Assembly (NCBI RefSeq): GCF_037325665.1
Contig: NC_090246.1
Location: 11,520,492 to 11,584,491, forward strand
Reading direction: 5' to 3'
DNA length: 64,000 nt
Origin: Littorina saxatilis
Taxonomy: Eukaryota > Mollusca > Gastropoda > Littorinimorpha > Littorinidae
The stretch's first letter is position 1; each line of letters starts with the position of its first letter. A program made the position numbers and the translations under genes. The notes under the pieces were generated by a model. The model did no database searches. It saw nothing but the letters and a program-made list of their open reading frames with translations, and was not told the origin of the DNA. Of this stretch, positions 1-11,231 are shown in pieces.

Positions 1-302
1 CTTTTCACGGCCTATTATTCCAAGTCACACGGGTATTTTGGTGGACATTTTTATCTATGCCTATACAATTTTGCCAGGAAAGACCCTTTTGTCAATCGTG
101 GGATCTTTAACGTGCACACCCCAATGTAGTGTACACGAAGGGACCTCGGTTTTTCGTCTCATCCGAAAGACTAGCACTTGAACCCACCACCTAGGTTAGG
201 AAAGGGGGGAGAAAATTGCTAACGCCCTGACCCAGGGTCGAACTCGCAACCTCTCGCTTCCGAGCGCAAGTGCGTTACCACTCGGCCACCACTCGGCCAC
301 CC
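1..302 (-). repeat. SINE-B, truncated by the window edge
   Basis: The minus strand starts with a Ser/Leu-like tRNA head (GGGTGGCCGAGTGGTAACG; box B GCGAGTTCGACCCTG), followed by the family tail with GATCCCACGATTGAC. Other copies lie at 4768, 39617, 43248 and 44463. Confidence 0.85.
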
Positions 303-377
303 AATCATAGCTTCACAGTGATTAGTGAGTTCCGATGAGGTTTCCAAAGAAAGAAAATGTTTCGATCGAATACTGAA

Positions 378-520
378 TGGCGGGCGCAATGGCCCAGCGG
401 ATCACACGCCGGCCTCCCGTGCGGAAGGTTGAGTCTTCGAATCCCGGCCGCGCCTGGTGGGCTAAGGGTGGAGATTTGTTCGATCCTAATTACATACACA
501 TCCGAGTCAGGTATTCGCTG
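378..520 (+). repeat. tRNA-derived SINE head, odd variant
   Basis: Box-A-like TGGCCCAGCGGATCAC and box-B-like CTTCGAATCCCGG, then CGCCTGGTGGGCTAAG as in SINE-A. The rest departs from SINE-A, so it is a diverged or chimeric copy. Confidence 0.6.
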
Positions 521-757
521 CGATTTCTGGTTTTAACTGTCGACCACGTGTTTTTGTTTGTCACGTTTTGCTGTAACCGGATATCACTGAAGAGGGGCGC
601 AACTCGTCCACACCGCTAGGAAATCCTGACAGAGTTATTTCCTGAAAACGTCTACTACCCAGGAATGGAATAGTCAAGTTAATGAAACTGAAACTGGAAA
701 CGAAAAGAACAATATGTGGAGACAGTCATACCTCTTTAGACCGGAACAGTCCATGGT

Positions 758-789
<32 letters not shown>
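758..789. repeat. (TA)n microsatellite
   Basis: About 15 TA units. Confidence 0.95.
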
Positions 790-791
<2 letters not shown>

Positions 792-1185
792 TGTTGTTGA
801 ATGTGACGGAAGCGGGTGTCTCCGGGATACACGGTCACTGGTCTGATTAGACAGAAAAGCTGACTACCAACGGAACTGCGTGTTCTCGAGACTAACGTGA
901 TTAGTCTCATTCATGACAGATTTTTTTTCCCCATTAGCGTTTATTCGCTGCATAATTGACAGGAATGTGCTGATGGATGCTTTCCCTTCTAGATTATCTG
1001 AAAATTTGCATATATATAAATTATAGTATCCAATCTGATTACCATAATGTGGATGACCTCCCTTTTCCCAAGGCATGGTTATCTGATGAAAGGAAAACAG
1101 TCTAGAACATGAAAGTTCAGCTATGATGGATGTGGGTACTTATTCATTTGTGCTAGTTTATTATTTGTGCTAGTTTATTCTATAA

Positions 1186-1275
1186 TGAATTTGTAAAGCG
1201 CCTGGAGCCAATTGATGGGACTCGCGCTATAGAAAAGTTATTTATTATTATTATTATAATATTATTATTATTCCG
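1186..1275 (+). repeat. Retroposon 3' tail with (TTA)n
   Basis: TTGTAAAGCGCCTGG, then GCGCTATAGAAAAG and (TTA)n. The same tail pattern recurs at 21625, 29970, 48452, 51692 and 61431, suggesting one source family whose body is mostly lost. Confidence 0.6.
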
Positions 1276-1506
1276 GAAGCGTTCTCGTGTAACTGCTCTA
1301 ATGGTTAGCAGAAATTGTTCAGTACTAATAATTGATGTGTTGTTGAGTACCCGCGCTGAACACTCGAGGGACCACTTTGTCCAGAGACCATGAGCGAGGT
1401 GCACGAGAAAGTTACCAGCCGGGTGGGAGCCAGCCGCGGGGTCGGTTAGGTTGAAATTGAGAATTGTTGTGATTTCAACGAATCAGACCCCGCGGTTTGT
1501 TCTCTC

Positions 1507-1891
1507 CCACTGATCTGGGTAGCACCCACTGATCTGGGTAGCACCCACTGATCTGGGTAGCACCCACTGATCTGGGTAGCACCCACTGATCTGGGTAGCA
1601 CCCACTGATCTGAGTAGCAGCCACTGATCTGAGTAGCACCCACTGATCTGGGTGGCACCCACTGATCTGGGTGGCACCCACTGATCTGCGTGGCACCCAC
1701 TGATCTGGGTGGCACCCACTGATCTGGGTGGCACCCACTGATCTGGGTGGCACCCACTGATCTGGGTAGCACCCACTGATCTGGGTAGCACCCACTGATC
1801 TGGGTAGCACCCACTGATCTGGGTAGCACCCACTGATCTGGGTAGCACCCACTGATCTGGGTAGCACCCACGGATCTGGGTGGCACCCACT
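1507..1891. repeat. 18-bp minisatellite, about 21 units
   Basis: Unit CACTGATCTGGGTAGCAC with G/A variants. Because 18 is divisible by three, several frames stay open; this is not a gene. Confidence 0.95.
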
Positions 1892-2194
1892 TTCCGTTCG
1901 TGCATCTCAGCCCATGACTCCAAATGGGACGACTGTGTATGACCGTTTTCAATCAACCCGCCATATTGGCACCCGTACTCCGTCTTCGAAGGATTGTAAA
2001 GGCACAGTACGTGTTTCGCAGTTGTAAAGAATTTGGCTCACCATCTGAGATCGACCTTGGCTTTTACGAGGGATAAGGCCATCGTCCACATACCAAAATC
2101 TACAACCTTGGCGTTTTCTGTGCAGAGTGTGAATTAATCAATGAAATGCATTCGTAACGAACACTAGTGTCAGGCTCCGGAATTATTTTACCTA

Positions 2195-2573
2195 CGGGCG
2201 CAGTAGCGTGGTGGTAAGACGTCGGCCTCCTAATCGGGATCGAGGTCATGAGTTCGAATCCCGGTCGCTGCCGCCTGGTGGGTTAAGAGTGGAGATTTTT
2301 CCGATCTCCCAGGTCAACTTATGTGCAGACCTGCTAGTGACTTAACCCCCTTCGTGTGTACACGCAAGCACAAGACCTAGTGCGCACGGAAAAGATCCTG
2401 TAATCCATGTCAGAGTTCGGTGGGTTATTGAAACACGAAAATACCCAGCATGCCTACTCAACGAAAGCGGAGTGAAGCTGACTATGCTCTCAGAGTATAG
2501 TGTGGGGAACCCAAATGGGCAAACGAGCTCACACGTAACCAGACAATTCTGAAACGCTAAAGAAGAAGAAGAA
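2195..2573 (+). repeat. SINE-A, near full length
   Basis: tRNA-like head (GCAGTAGCGTGGTGGTAAG; box B GAGTTCGAATCCCGG), body with CGCCTGGTGGGTTAAG, tail ending in (AAG)n. The 3' half after ACCCAGCATGCC differs from the copies at 29127 and 60635. Confidence 0.85.
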
Positions 2574-3109
2574 TTTCATCTAAAACATCTAGCTCTGCAC
2601 TGGAAGCAGTCAGAAACTTCTTTTTTGGTATGTGTCCACTTGGCGAGATGGTCTTAGCCCGTGTAAAAAGCCTGGGTAAATCTGAGATGGTGACCCTTTA
2701 TTATGAAGTTTATGAAGAGATATGTATTGGGCTGCCATGTTAGGAGTTAACTATGAAAGAACAGGACCAAATAGGATCGCTGCTGATAATGCATGATCGG
2801 TCATCCCCACACAAACCAAAACAGCTGCTTAGTTTTGCCCAAAGGTCAAGTTCATATACAGAATTCGTCATTATCATGCTACTGGACACAGTCAAGTGCT
2901 CAGCGATTCATCAGTACTATTACGACGTTTGAGCTCATTGGACTTATTTAATAACAAAATAGAGTGTGTAAGAAATGTGTTAGTAACGATGGTCCACTAA
3001 ATTAGTCACACAAAAATTAATATCAGTTTGTTTTCTTGAGCTTTAATACTAGTACAGCTTGCGTGTTTCTTGCTACGTAAGCTCTATTTATTTCTCTATC
3101 TATGTCTTT
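2574..3109. other. No recognised feature
   Basis: Unique-looking AT-rich sequence. No convincing exon, repeat or RNA seen. Confidence 0.5.
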
Positions 3110-3249
<140 letters not shown>

Positions 3250-3659
3250 GCAACATCACACACAGAAACTTCTCGATTTTGCATACGTGAACAGAGAACC
3301 GGTAGACCATGCTACAATCCTGGTATAACAGGAATATACTTACAGCGTGTATAATTATGGGAGTCACAAAATGCAGATTTACAACATGTACACGCGCGCT
3401 ACCTCGTTCCAGCATACATACATGTCAGAACACAGTCCATCAGAGAGATACTGCCACTAAGCTTACTTTGCTTGTCTGCTTTGTAGAACACACGCATAGA
3501 TTGTCATATCCGCGTATAAGTTGAAGAGGGTCATACTCCGAGCAGCTTCTAATATAAATCACAGTTGGCGTAGATCATGTAGATAATCCGTCTAAAAGTC
3601 ACGGGCTTGTTTTAGAGCTCACTGAAATACGTCGATGCGGACAGGACCATAAGTCAGAA

Positions 3660-4215
3660 TCCACTGAAACTGCTTTGGCAGACAAATACAGTCAGACAGG
3701 CAGACAGACAGGGGATTGGCGGATGTACATACAAACAAGCAGTCTGCATTGGCAGACAAACACTGAGGCAGACAGACACATGGACAGACAGACAGACTAA
3801 CAGATGAATGGCGGATGAACAGGCAGGCTGCCTTGGCAGACAAATACTGAGACAGTCAGACAAGACAGACAGACAGATAGACAGACAGACTAACAGGGGC
3901 CGAATTGGAGGATGAACAGGCAGGCTATCTTGGCAGACAGACAGACAGACAGATTGACAGACAGGCAGGCAGGCAGACACACATACTAACAGGGGAGTGG
4001 CGGATGAACAGGCAGGCTGCCTTAGCAGACAGACAGACAGACAGATTGACAGACAGGCAGGCAGGCAGACACACATACTAACAGATGAATGGCGGATGAA
4101 CAGGCAGGCTGCCTTGGCAGACAGACATACTAACAGGGGATTGGAGGATGAACAGGCAGGCTGCCTTGGCAGACAAACACTTAGATAGACAGACAAGCAG
4201 ACACATGGATTGCAA
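3660..4215. repeat. Compound CAGA-rich array with a longer repeat period
   Basis: Runs of CAGA/GGCA alternate with a block containing GCGGATGAACAGGCAGGCTG that recurs about five times. The Cys-rich minus-strand reading frame here is a by-product. Confidence 0.85.
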
Positions 4216-4406
4216 GAGGAAGAGACAAACAGACAGACTTACTCAAACGGAAGAGGCGGATGATCAAACGAACAAACAAACAGCGAAACAAAAGGGTAAC
4301 AGTCAGTAAATCAGATTACAAAAGAGAATTGAGATCGTTCCACCAGTTCAGAGCACTGCCCTACCAGAGAAAACACAGCTGAGTGTATCCTACCATCCTC
4401 CTGATG

Positions 4407-4523
4407 TTAATTGGGCGAAGTCGTCTCCGAGAAGCCTACCTCACGAAGCTTTGGCACTGATATTTCGGTAAAAAAAAACAACTTTGCAAAGTCTTCGCGA
4501 AGTCAGCTTGGGGTTCAATTAAG
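4407..4523. mobile_element. Short fold-back MITE (GCGAAG family), copy 1
   Basis: About 117 bp bounded by TTAATTGGGCGAAG and CTTGGGGTTCAATTAA, so a TTAA target duplication is possible. Internal CTTCGCGAAGTC palindromes. Related copies lie at 8105, 10735 and 16130. Confidence 0.6.
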
Positions 4524-4767
4524 GATGGCCTTTAAGGTAAATCACATACAGTATCATTTTATTAGCGCAACACATGACTCTCCCGTTTCCCAGTTCGTGC
4601 CAAGCGAGAGGAACCTTTGTCGCTAAAATCAAATATTATAGGTTTTACCATGTTTGCACTATTGTACCGAGGAACACAGGTAGGTATGTCCAGGTGTACA
4701 CAATGCAGGAGATCGGAATGATCCACAAAAAATACAATTCACCAAAATATTCACCGTCGCATAAAAG

Positions 4768-5206
4768 GACTGGGTGGCCGAGTGGTAACGCACTTGCGCT
4801 CGGAAGCGAGAGGTTGCGAGTTCGACCCTGGGTCAGGGCGTTAGCAATTTTCTCCCCCCTTTCCTAACCTAGATGGTGGGTTCAGGTGCTAGTCTTTCGG
4901 ATGAGACGAAAAACCGAGGTCCCTTCGTGTACACTACATTGGGGTGTGCACGTTAAAGATCCCACGATTGACAAAAGGGTCTTTCCTGGCAAAATTGTAC
5001 TGGCATAGATTAAAAAAAAAATTCCACCAAAATACCCGTGTGACTTGGAATAATAGGCCGTGAAAAGTAGGATATGCGCCGAAATGGCTGCGATCTGCTG
5101 GTCGATGTGAATGCGTGATGTATTGTGTAAAAAAAATGCCATCTCACACGGCATAAATAGATCCCTGCGCCTTGAGTCCGAGTCTGGAGATACGCGCGCG
5201 ATATAA
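4768..5206 (+). repeat. SINE-B, near full length
   Basis: Head GGGTGGCCGAGTGGTAACG, box B GCGAGTTCGACCCTG, then the long conserved tail (GTGCACGTTAAAGATCCC; GACTTGGAATAATAGGCC). It abuts the SINE-D copy tail to tail. Confidence 0.88.
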
Positions 5207-5530
5207 TTTTCATTTCATTTCATTTCATTTCATTTTCATTACTTTATTGTCCCATCGCTGGGAAATTCGGGTCGCTTCCTCCCAGTGGAAAGCTAGCAGC
5301 AACGGAGTCGCGCTACCCAGGTGTCTGCGTGTTTAGGTGTATTCAGCCACCTGCACTTATGGCAGAATGACCAAGGTCTTTTACGTGCCATTGTGATGAC
5401 ACGGGGGTGGGACATGGCTTCCGTCTCTGGGTCTGCACGTAAAGTTGACCCGTGTCCGTCCCGGCCCGAATTCGAACCTGCGACCTTTCGATCACAAGTC
5501 CAGTGCTCTACCAACTGAGCTACCGGGCTC
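5207..5530 (-). repeat. SINE-D, full length
   Basis: Minus-strand head GCCCGGTAGCTCAGTTGG with box B GCAGGTTCGAATTCG (Lys/Thr-like). The body ends TTATTGTCCC-like and the tail is (ATGAA)n. Further copies lie in intron 8 of both chitinases. Confidence 0.88.
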
Positions 5531-5591
5531 ATAGACTTCATATATAACGAAAGTATTAAACAATGGCGACTGCACGTGAGAGGGAACAATA

Positions 5592-5740
5592 AAGAGACCA
5601 AAAAGCAATGTACTCACGTTAAAATGACGAACACGGAACGAATAACAGCGACGTTTCGACCTAAGGGTCTTCTTCAGGCGTCGCTGTTATTCGTTCCGTG
5701 TTCGTCATTTTAACGTGAGTACATTGCTTTTTGGTCTCTT
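5592..5740. repeat. Perfect 62-bp inverted repeat with a 25-bp loop
   Basis: Arms 5592-5653 and 5679-5740 are exact reverse complements. The minus-strand loop reads CTGAAGAAGACCCTTAGG, then TCGAAACGTC. This resembles a hammerhead core (CUGANGA, a GACC/GGUC stem, GAAA), as reported in Penelope-like retroelements. Stem I would not close directly on the core, so a working ribozyme is doubtful. Confidence 0.8.
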
Positions 5741-6004
5741 CATATATAACACTGTCTCTTCCGTTGCCAGAAAACGCAAACTAAGCTGTAATTTCTGCAG
5801 CTCTTCGATTAGAATAAAACAAATATATTAGATACATAAATACGCAATAGGCACGCAGGAAGGAAAACGAAAATAATACTGCTTTCACAAAAACAAAACA
5901 GATTCACCTGTGCCGTGCAGTCTCAGAATTAGCTGCAGCATCCCATTCTTGTCTGTCACATAATCATCACCGTAATTCCAGTGAATTTCAGCCAAAGATG
6001 TAAT

Positions 6005-6105
6005 CTGCTTCTTCTGCGTTCATGGGCTGAAACTCTTGACGAAGTACACTCGTGTTTTTTCACACGAGTGGGTTTTTACGCGTATGGCCGTTTTTACCCC
6101 GCAGA
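6005..6105 (-). repeat. SINE-A 3' tail fragment
   Basis: TTCTTCTGCGTTCATGGGC, CACTCGTG and GGCCGTTTTTACC match the reverse complement of the SINE-A tail at 29420-29507. Confidence 0.7.
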
Positions 6106-6417
6106 AAGATGTAATAATTACGATTTCACTGATTCTTGATTTACCGCACACAGAGCTAAACAACAACTGCAGCCAGCGGCCAACTTGTGTAGTCTTCACT
6201 TCACACTCTTACAATCCTTTCCACCCTCTTCCTCACGCATGATTTACTGACAGGTAACCTAGCAGCAGTAGCAGCAAGTACATTCTACTCTACTGCCGTC
6301 AGAGACCGTAGATTTCTCTGCCGCAGTCTATGACACAGGCACAGGCACATAATTTTATGACTAAGTGAGTATATTGGTGATAGGATAGACGGGTTTGTTA
6401 GACTAGCAGGGCTTCCC

Positions 6418-6495
6418 TACAGATGCTCTACCCAGGGATCTAATATAGGTCTATGCTCTACCCAGGGATCTAATATAGGTCTATGCTCTACCCAA
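6418..6495. repeat. 30-bp tandem repeat, 2.5 units
   Basis: ATGCTCTACCCAGGGATC with TAATATAGGTCT, repeated. Confidence 0.9.
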
Positions 6496-6497
6496 AG

Positions 6498-7446
6498 GGT
6501 CCCGGTGTAACGAGCACAGATTACTCCTGTGATGAGATTACTCACCGGCCTTGTTGATCTCGAATAGACTCCACACTGACTATGCCCCCTCCCTGCCCTA
6601 TAATACCCCCATTCCACCCATCCGGTGTAGCTTCCGTTCCCAGCCGTCCCGAGGACGGCTGCCACAACAATGAGACGCTGCGCAAACGGCCGTTTTTGGT
6701 ATTTTTGAGCAGCGTCTGACCATAGTAGCAGCCGTCTTCAGGACGGCTGGGAACGGAAGCTAGAACGGATGTGTGGAATGCGGGTATGACAACTCAGTGT
6801 GTGAGAGCGCTAGCGTTGCGTTAGGCCTACCATTGCGTTAAGTTCCATTAACGATCCACGAGTTCCGTTGCCGACGTGTTAAGGTTCCATTACCGTTCAT
6901 TTGGAACGGGCGGGGAATGGGTAAAATGTTGAACATGCAGCCCGAACTCACCCGTCCCAACCGTTCCTACCGTTCAAAGGAGTTCCGTTAACGTCCATTG
7001 GCGTTCCATTAAGGTCCCCTCCCGATCCCTCCCATTCCCGTGCCGTTCCTTGGTCGCAACGGGAACGGGACCTAGAACGGATGTGTGGAATGGGGGTATT
7101 ACTGACGATCGACCTGTGGTACTTTGCACTCCATAGGGTCTAATTCGTTAAAGATTTTTTTTTTTAACTTAGAAATTCACTTCATCACAAATGATGTCCA
7201 TTCCGCCATTCGAGGGACGTAACCACGATCGGTGCACGTAAAATCGAAGTAATCGTATTTTGGGGTAAAAGATATCGAATTTCACCACAAATGTGTTCAC
7301 TTGCAAGAAACTGACATGCTTTTCTACCTCAAATAAGTGTGCTGCTTTGTTGAAAAAAGTCAGTGTGGAGTTTATGCGAGATCAACAAGGCCGGTTAGTA
7401 ATCTGATCACAGTAGTAATCTGTGCTCGTTATAACACCGGGAATCC
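6498..7446. mobile_element. Fold-back element with nested inverted repeats
   Basis: Outer arms of about 85 bp (6499-6580 and 7360-7443) share ACGAGCACAGATTACT and CCGGCCTTGTTGATCTCG. Inside, CCATTCCAC at 6605 faces GTGGAATGGG at 7090, and a ~50-bp arm around AGCTTCCGTTCCCAGCCG is mirrored at 6730-6780. No coding sequence was seen. The class is unknown; it behaves like a non-autonomous DNA transposon with long terminal inverted repeats. Confidence 0.75.
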
Positions 7447-8104
7447 AAATTTTAATTGGTAGCGGGTCCAAGGACCACCTCAGCGGAACTGTAAAGGGTT
7501 CAAGACCAGGAGATCTTTTGGCAGCTCTGTTGGAAAAGTATGGGGAAAAAAATGAAAAAACATGAAAAAAGTATTATTATTTTGTCATAGAAAATGTTCC
7601 CGTCTTCAAAATCCTGCCTAATGTGTACGTTCTTGGCCATTCTGAATGGAAACCAGCAGACGAGTACAGCCTGAAAACCAGTAGGCCTACCACGGAACAC
7701 ATAACGTAATGTTAGTGCGTCTCGGGTCCAGCTCTTTTCATGTTCAGTGCGTCGCGGGATTTGTCTTCTTTTCTTGTCCCTTTTTTTTATGCGACACGAC
7801 AGGCATATTTTACGACGAACTACGCTTGAATTTTGCGACAAAGTTCTTTCCGACTCTGTTCCATTCACGGGATGTAAAAGTCGCATGCGACAAGGTATTT
7901 ATAATCCGTGCCGTGCGACAGACAAATGCTTGGCATCCAACACTGCTCCGACCTCAATCCACCACACCGGTTAAGCTAGTGCCAGGTGTGTGCGGCTGCC
8001 TGTAGTTTCTGACTCTTTCCACCACTGGCTCCATTACACGTGAGTTTCGTTTCACATGCCTGCGTATTCCCCAGACTTCTCTACTCATTCAATTGGTGCT
8101 TACT
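7447..8104. other. No recognised feature
   Basis: Two overlapping short reading frames on opposite strands show no family motif. Treated as non-coding. Confidence 0.45.
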
Positions 8105-8220
8105 CGAGCCCCAAGTCGACTTCGCGAAGTCTTTTTTTTTTTACAGAAAACTCAGATCTAAAGGTTCGTGCGGCCAGCTTTCGCGAAGTATGCCCGCGTA
8201 GTCGACTTTGCCCAGTTAAG
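8105..8220. mobile_element. GCGAAG-family MITE, copy 2
   Basis: AGCCCCAAGTCGACTTCGCG at one end and GTCGACTTTGCCCAGTTAAG at the other, with CTTTCGCGAAGT inside. Confidence 0.55.
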
Positions 8221-8510
8221 AACAGATAGGCTTAGAAGACCCCCGTACCCCTGTTTTCGGTTCACGCTAATACAATTTTAATTCTTTACTTCAATTTGGT
8301 TTTGATCTGGTTCAGCACTTTGACTGTAAACGTATAAGGGCACACACAAAATCGATAAATCAAATTTCGATCCGTTTGCCTACAAAGTCGCATTTGTAGA
8401 GGTTGCGGTGCAACGTCAAACGGATGTTGCAACTTTCAACTTCCTCTTTGTGCCGAGATCGACTACGACGAATGGCTTCGTGTTTAGGTCATCCACCCCG
8501 AGGGTAATCT

Positions 8511-8670
8511 GGAACTTTAGCGTTGTAAATTCATAGCTTATTTTTGATTTTTTTTTGTTGTAATTCAAGTCCCTGTAATCAAGCCAAAGAATATTTATCG
8601 TGAAATTAATTGACGGAATGAGCTCCAAACTTTAGCAGAATTAATTAATCAGTTTGGTCATTTGATCGAC
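8511..8670. repeat. Dispersed repeat R, copy 1
   Basis: Shares GAACTTTAGCGTTGTAAATT, GTGAAATTAATTGACGGA and GTCATTTGATCGA with 14838-15010. Origin unknown. Confidence 0.75.
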
Positions 8671-8936
8671 CACCCGGAGAATAACTTCCTCACACTACTA
8701 AACAAGGTTCATGTGCCTTTTGTCTCTGACTCTTACCGTCACTGCACATGCGTTTCATTCCGTGACCTGGCCTATTTCTGTCCGCATGAATGCACACAAG
8801 AAACGTAGCACGTGCTGTTCGCTCGATCATACATACAGGAGACTGCAGAGTACTCTTCAGTCTCACATAGGCTACATATCACACACATCTGTACACATGT
8901 GCGGCTGTGGACAGAATTAACTCCAGTGCACACAAA

Positions 8937-9690
8937 TTCCGATCCGCGAGTGAGTGAGTGGCTGCTACCACCAGCCAGTGATTTCCTAGGGGGGGGGGGG
9001 GGGGGGGACGTTACAGTTGGCGGAATTCGGGAACGCGCGCACAGGTATAACGACTGGTTGTCGGGGTAAGGTAAACAAATCTTAAAGTGACTTTTTCCGT
9101 CCGCAAACAGCTACTAATTGCTCCTTCGTTATGGAATTCGGCCAGTTTGTCGCGGAGCAAGAACTTGTTCCTTTCACTTCGTAGTACTGTCTTTGGACAG
9201 CACTCCACGCAGAAACAGCAATACAAAATCAGCAGGAAAGCTTAAAGGAACGTTTGCCGTCAATACACAACTTCCAATTGTTTCAATAGTTACATCATTC
9301 GGTTGTGTGACTTGAATTAGAGGAAGGAATGTATTAGTACAACGTACAATTCAGCCGACCATGGTGAAAACCAAACACTGACACCAGCAGTTATACCTTA
9401 GTGTCAAAGCATCAACTTTTAACACCATGAACAGTGAAACTATTGACGGTGTGACAAAATCGTATTTCCACTCCAATTTCACTTGTACACTTGTCGAATT
9501 GATTTAATTGTTTATCGTGCTTATTGGCCAAATTCAATCAGCTACCATGGCATATACCGTACCACCGAATTCCGCCAACTGTAACGTCCCCCCCCCCCCC
9601 CCCCCCCTAGGAAATCACTGGCTGGTGGTAGCAGACCACAGAGATATATCTCTGTGCAGCAGACACTCACTCACTCGCGGATCGGAATAT
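8937..9690. repeat. Inverted repeat pair around 540 bp, with poly(G)/poly(C) tracts
   Basis: Arms 8937-9025 and 9568-9690 carry the same GATCCGCGAGTGAGTGAGTG, CCAGTGATTTCCTAGG, G-tract and GACGTTACAGTTGGCGGAAT in opposite orientation. The right arm alone has a ~22-bp palindromic insertion. No gene was recognised between the arms. Confidence 0.85.
9636..9663. mobile_element. 20-bp palindrome inserted in the right arm, flanked by a 6-bp direct repeat
   Basis: CACAGAGATATATCTCTGTG is a perfect palindrome absent from the matching left arm (8937-9025). It sits between two AGCAGA (TCTGCT) copies, as a tiny transposon or abutted inverted repeats would leave. Confidence 0.6.
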
Positions 9691-10735
9691 ACCTGCGCAG
9701 TTTCAGCGGCATAGACGACGCACTGCCTATTATTTATGCCGCGAAAGGGATTATGACGAGTACTTGGCCTCTTTTTATATCTAGTCAAGTTTTGACTAAA
9801 TATTTTAACATCGAGGGGGAATCGAAACGAGGGTCGTGGTGTATGTGCGTGTGTGTGTGCGTGTGTGTGTGTGTCTGTGTGTGTGTGTGTGTGTGTGTGT
9901 AGAGCGATTCAGACTAAACTACTGGACCGATCTTTATGAAATTTGACATGAGAGTTCCTGGGTATGAAATCCCCGGACGTTTTTTTCATTTTTTTGATAA
10001 ATGTCTTTGATGACGTCATATCCGGCTTTTCGTGAAAGTTGAGGCGGCACTGTCACGCCCTCATTTTTCAACCAAATTGGTTGAAATTTTGGTCAAGTAC
10101 TCTTCGACAAAGCCCGGGGTTCGGTATTGCATTTCAGCTTGGTGGCTTAAAAATTAATTAATGACTTTGGTCATTAAAAATCTGAAAATTGTAAAAAAAA
10201 ATAAAAATTTATAAAACGATCCAAATTTACGTTTATCTTATTCTCCATCATTTGCTGATTCCAAAAACATATAAATATGTTATATTCGGATTAAAAACAA
10301 GCTCTGAAAATTAAATATATAAAAATTATTATCAAATTTTTTTTTCGAAATCAATTTAAAAACACTTTCATCTTATTCCTTGTCGGTTCCTGATTCCAAA
10401 AATATATAGATATGATATGTTTGGATTAAAAACACGCTCAGAAAGTTAAAACAAAGAGAGGTACAGAAAAGCGTGCTATCCTTCTCAGCGCAACGAATAC
10501 CCCGCTCTTCTTGTCAATTCCACGTGCACTGCCTTTGCCACGGGCGGTGGAGTGACGATGCTACGAGTATACGGTCTTGCTGCGTTGCGTTGCGTTCAGT
10601 TTCATTCTGTGAGTTCGACAGCTACTTGACTAAATATTGTATTTTCGCCTTACACGACTTGTTATTCTTTCATGCTACGTGTAGCGGGCTGGGTTAATTT
10701 GCAGTGCGTCGTCGGTTCTGCTGAAGTTCCGAAAC
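9681..10735. mobile_element. MITE-X copy a, split by T1
   Basis: Ends share an inverted motif GACGACGCACTGC / GCAGTGCGTCGTC. The left piece runs from ATATACCTGCGCAG to ACTTGGCCTC; the right piece resumes with CGTGTAGCGGGCTGGG after the T element. The third end is at about 10735. Confidence 0.75.
9781..10662 (+). mobile_element. Dispersed element T, copy T1
   Basis: Begins TAGTCAAGTTTTGACTAAAT (a 9-bp-stem hairpin) and ends CTTGACTAAAT..CGCCTTACACGACTTG. It contains a (GT)n tract and the core TGACGTCATATCCGGCTTTT (CRE at 10011-10018). Non-coding. The superfamily is unresolved; the terminal hairpin and lack of a clear target duplication would fit a Helitron/Helentron derivative. Confidence 0.8.
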
Positions 10736-10815
10736 TGCAGTGCCAAAGCTTCGTGCCGCGACCTTCGGGAAGTAGACTCCGCGAAGTTGACTTCCACCAA
10801 TTAATAGCAGGCTTC
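10735..10815. mobile_element. GCGAAG-family MITE, partial copy 3
   Basis: AGTGCCAAAGCTTCGTGCCG, then ACTCCGCGAAGTTGACTTCC and AATTAATAGCAGGC. It matches the right half of the copy at 16130. Confidence 0.5.
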
Positions 10816-11150
10816 ACGTGCAACAAAAAAGGCGATTCAATAGCGACCAGCGGAGGTGGAAGTTATACTAGTATATTAATTCCTTTTCTTGGAAGCGATC
10901 TTGGAAATCCTCAAAGATCTGTCCCAAGATGTTAATGGGATTAGTGCGCCCTAATTCCTCCGAGACACATACCAACATTCTACGGTCTGAAGACTCAAGA
11001 TTTAACTGTCCTTATAAAAACAAAGACAATTGCATCACAGTGTCAAGAGGTTACAAACGAAAAATAATTGTCATTGACAAAGAATTAAGGCTTTCAAAGT
11101 TTCACTAAAAACCTAAATATCCAAATACACATACACAGTCACTCACGGTA

Positions 11151-11156
<6 letters not shown>
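10816..11156. other. No recognised feature
   Basis: AT-rich, ending at a CA microsatellite. No coding signal trusted. Confidence 0.45.

Positions 11157-11228
<72 letters not shown>
11157..11228. repeat. (CA)36 microsatellite
   Basis: Uninterrupted CA run. Confidence 0.97.

Positions 11229-11231
<3 letters not shown>

Noticed and set aside
1446-1956. Three overlapping open frames rich in SVGATQISGC
   Set aside because: Produced by an 18-bp repeat, whose length is a multiple of three; no start context, no homology, no splice sites.
3654-4196. Cys/Leu-rich 180-codon minus-strand frame
   Set aside because: Translation of CAGA/GGCA simple repeats.
5640-5690. Functional hammerhead ribozyme
   Set aside because: Core residues resemble one, but stem I does not close on the core as required; kept only as a finding to test.
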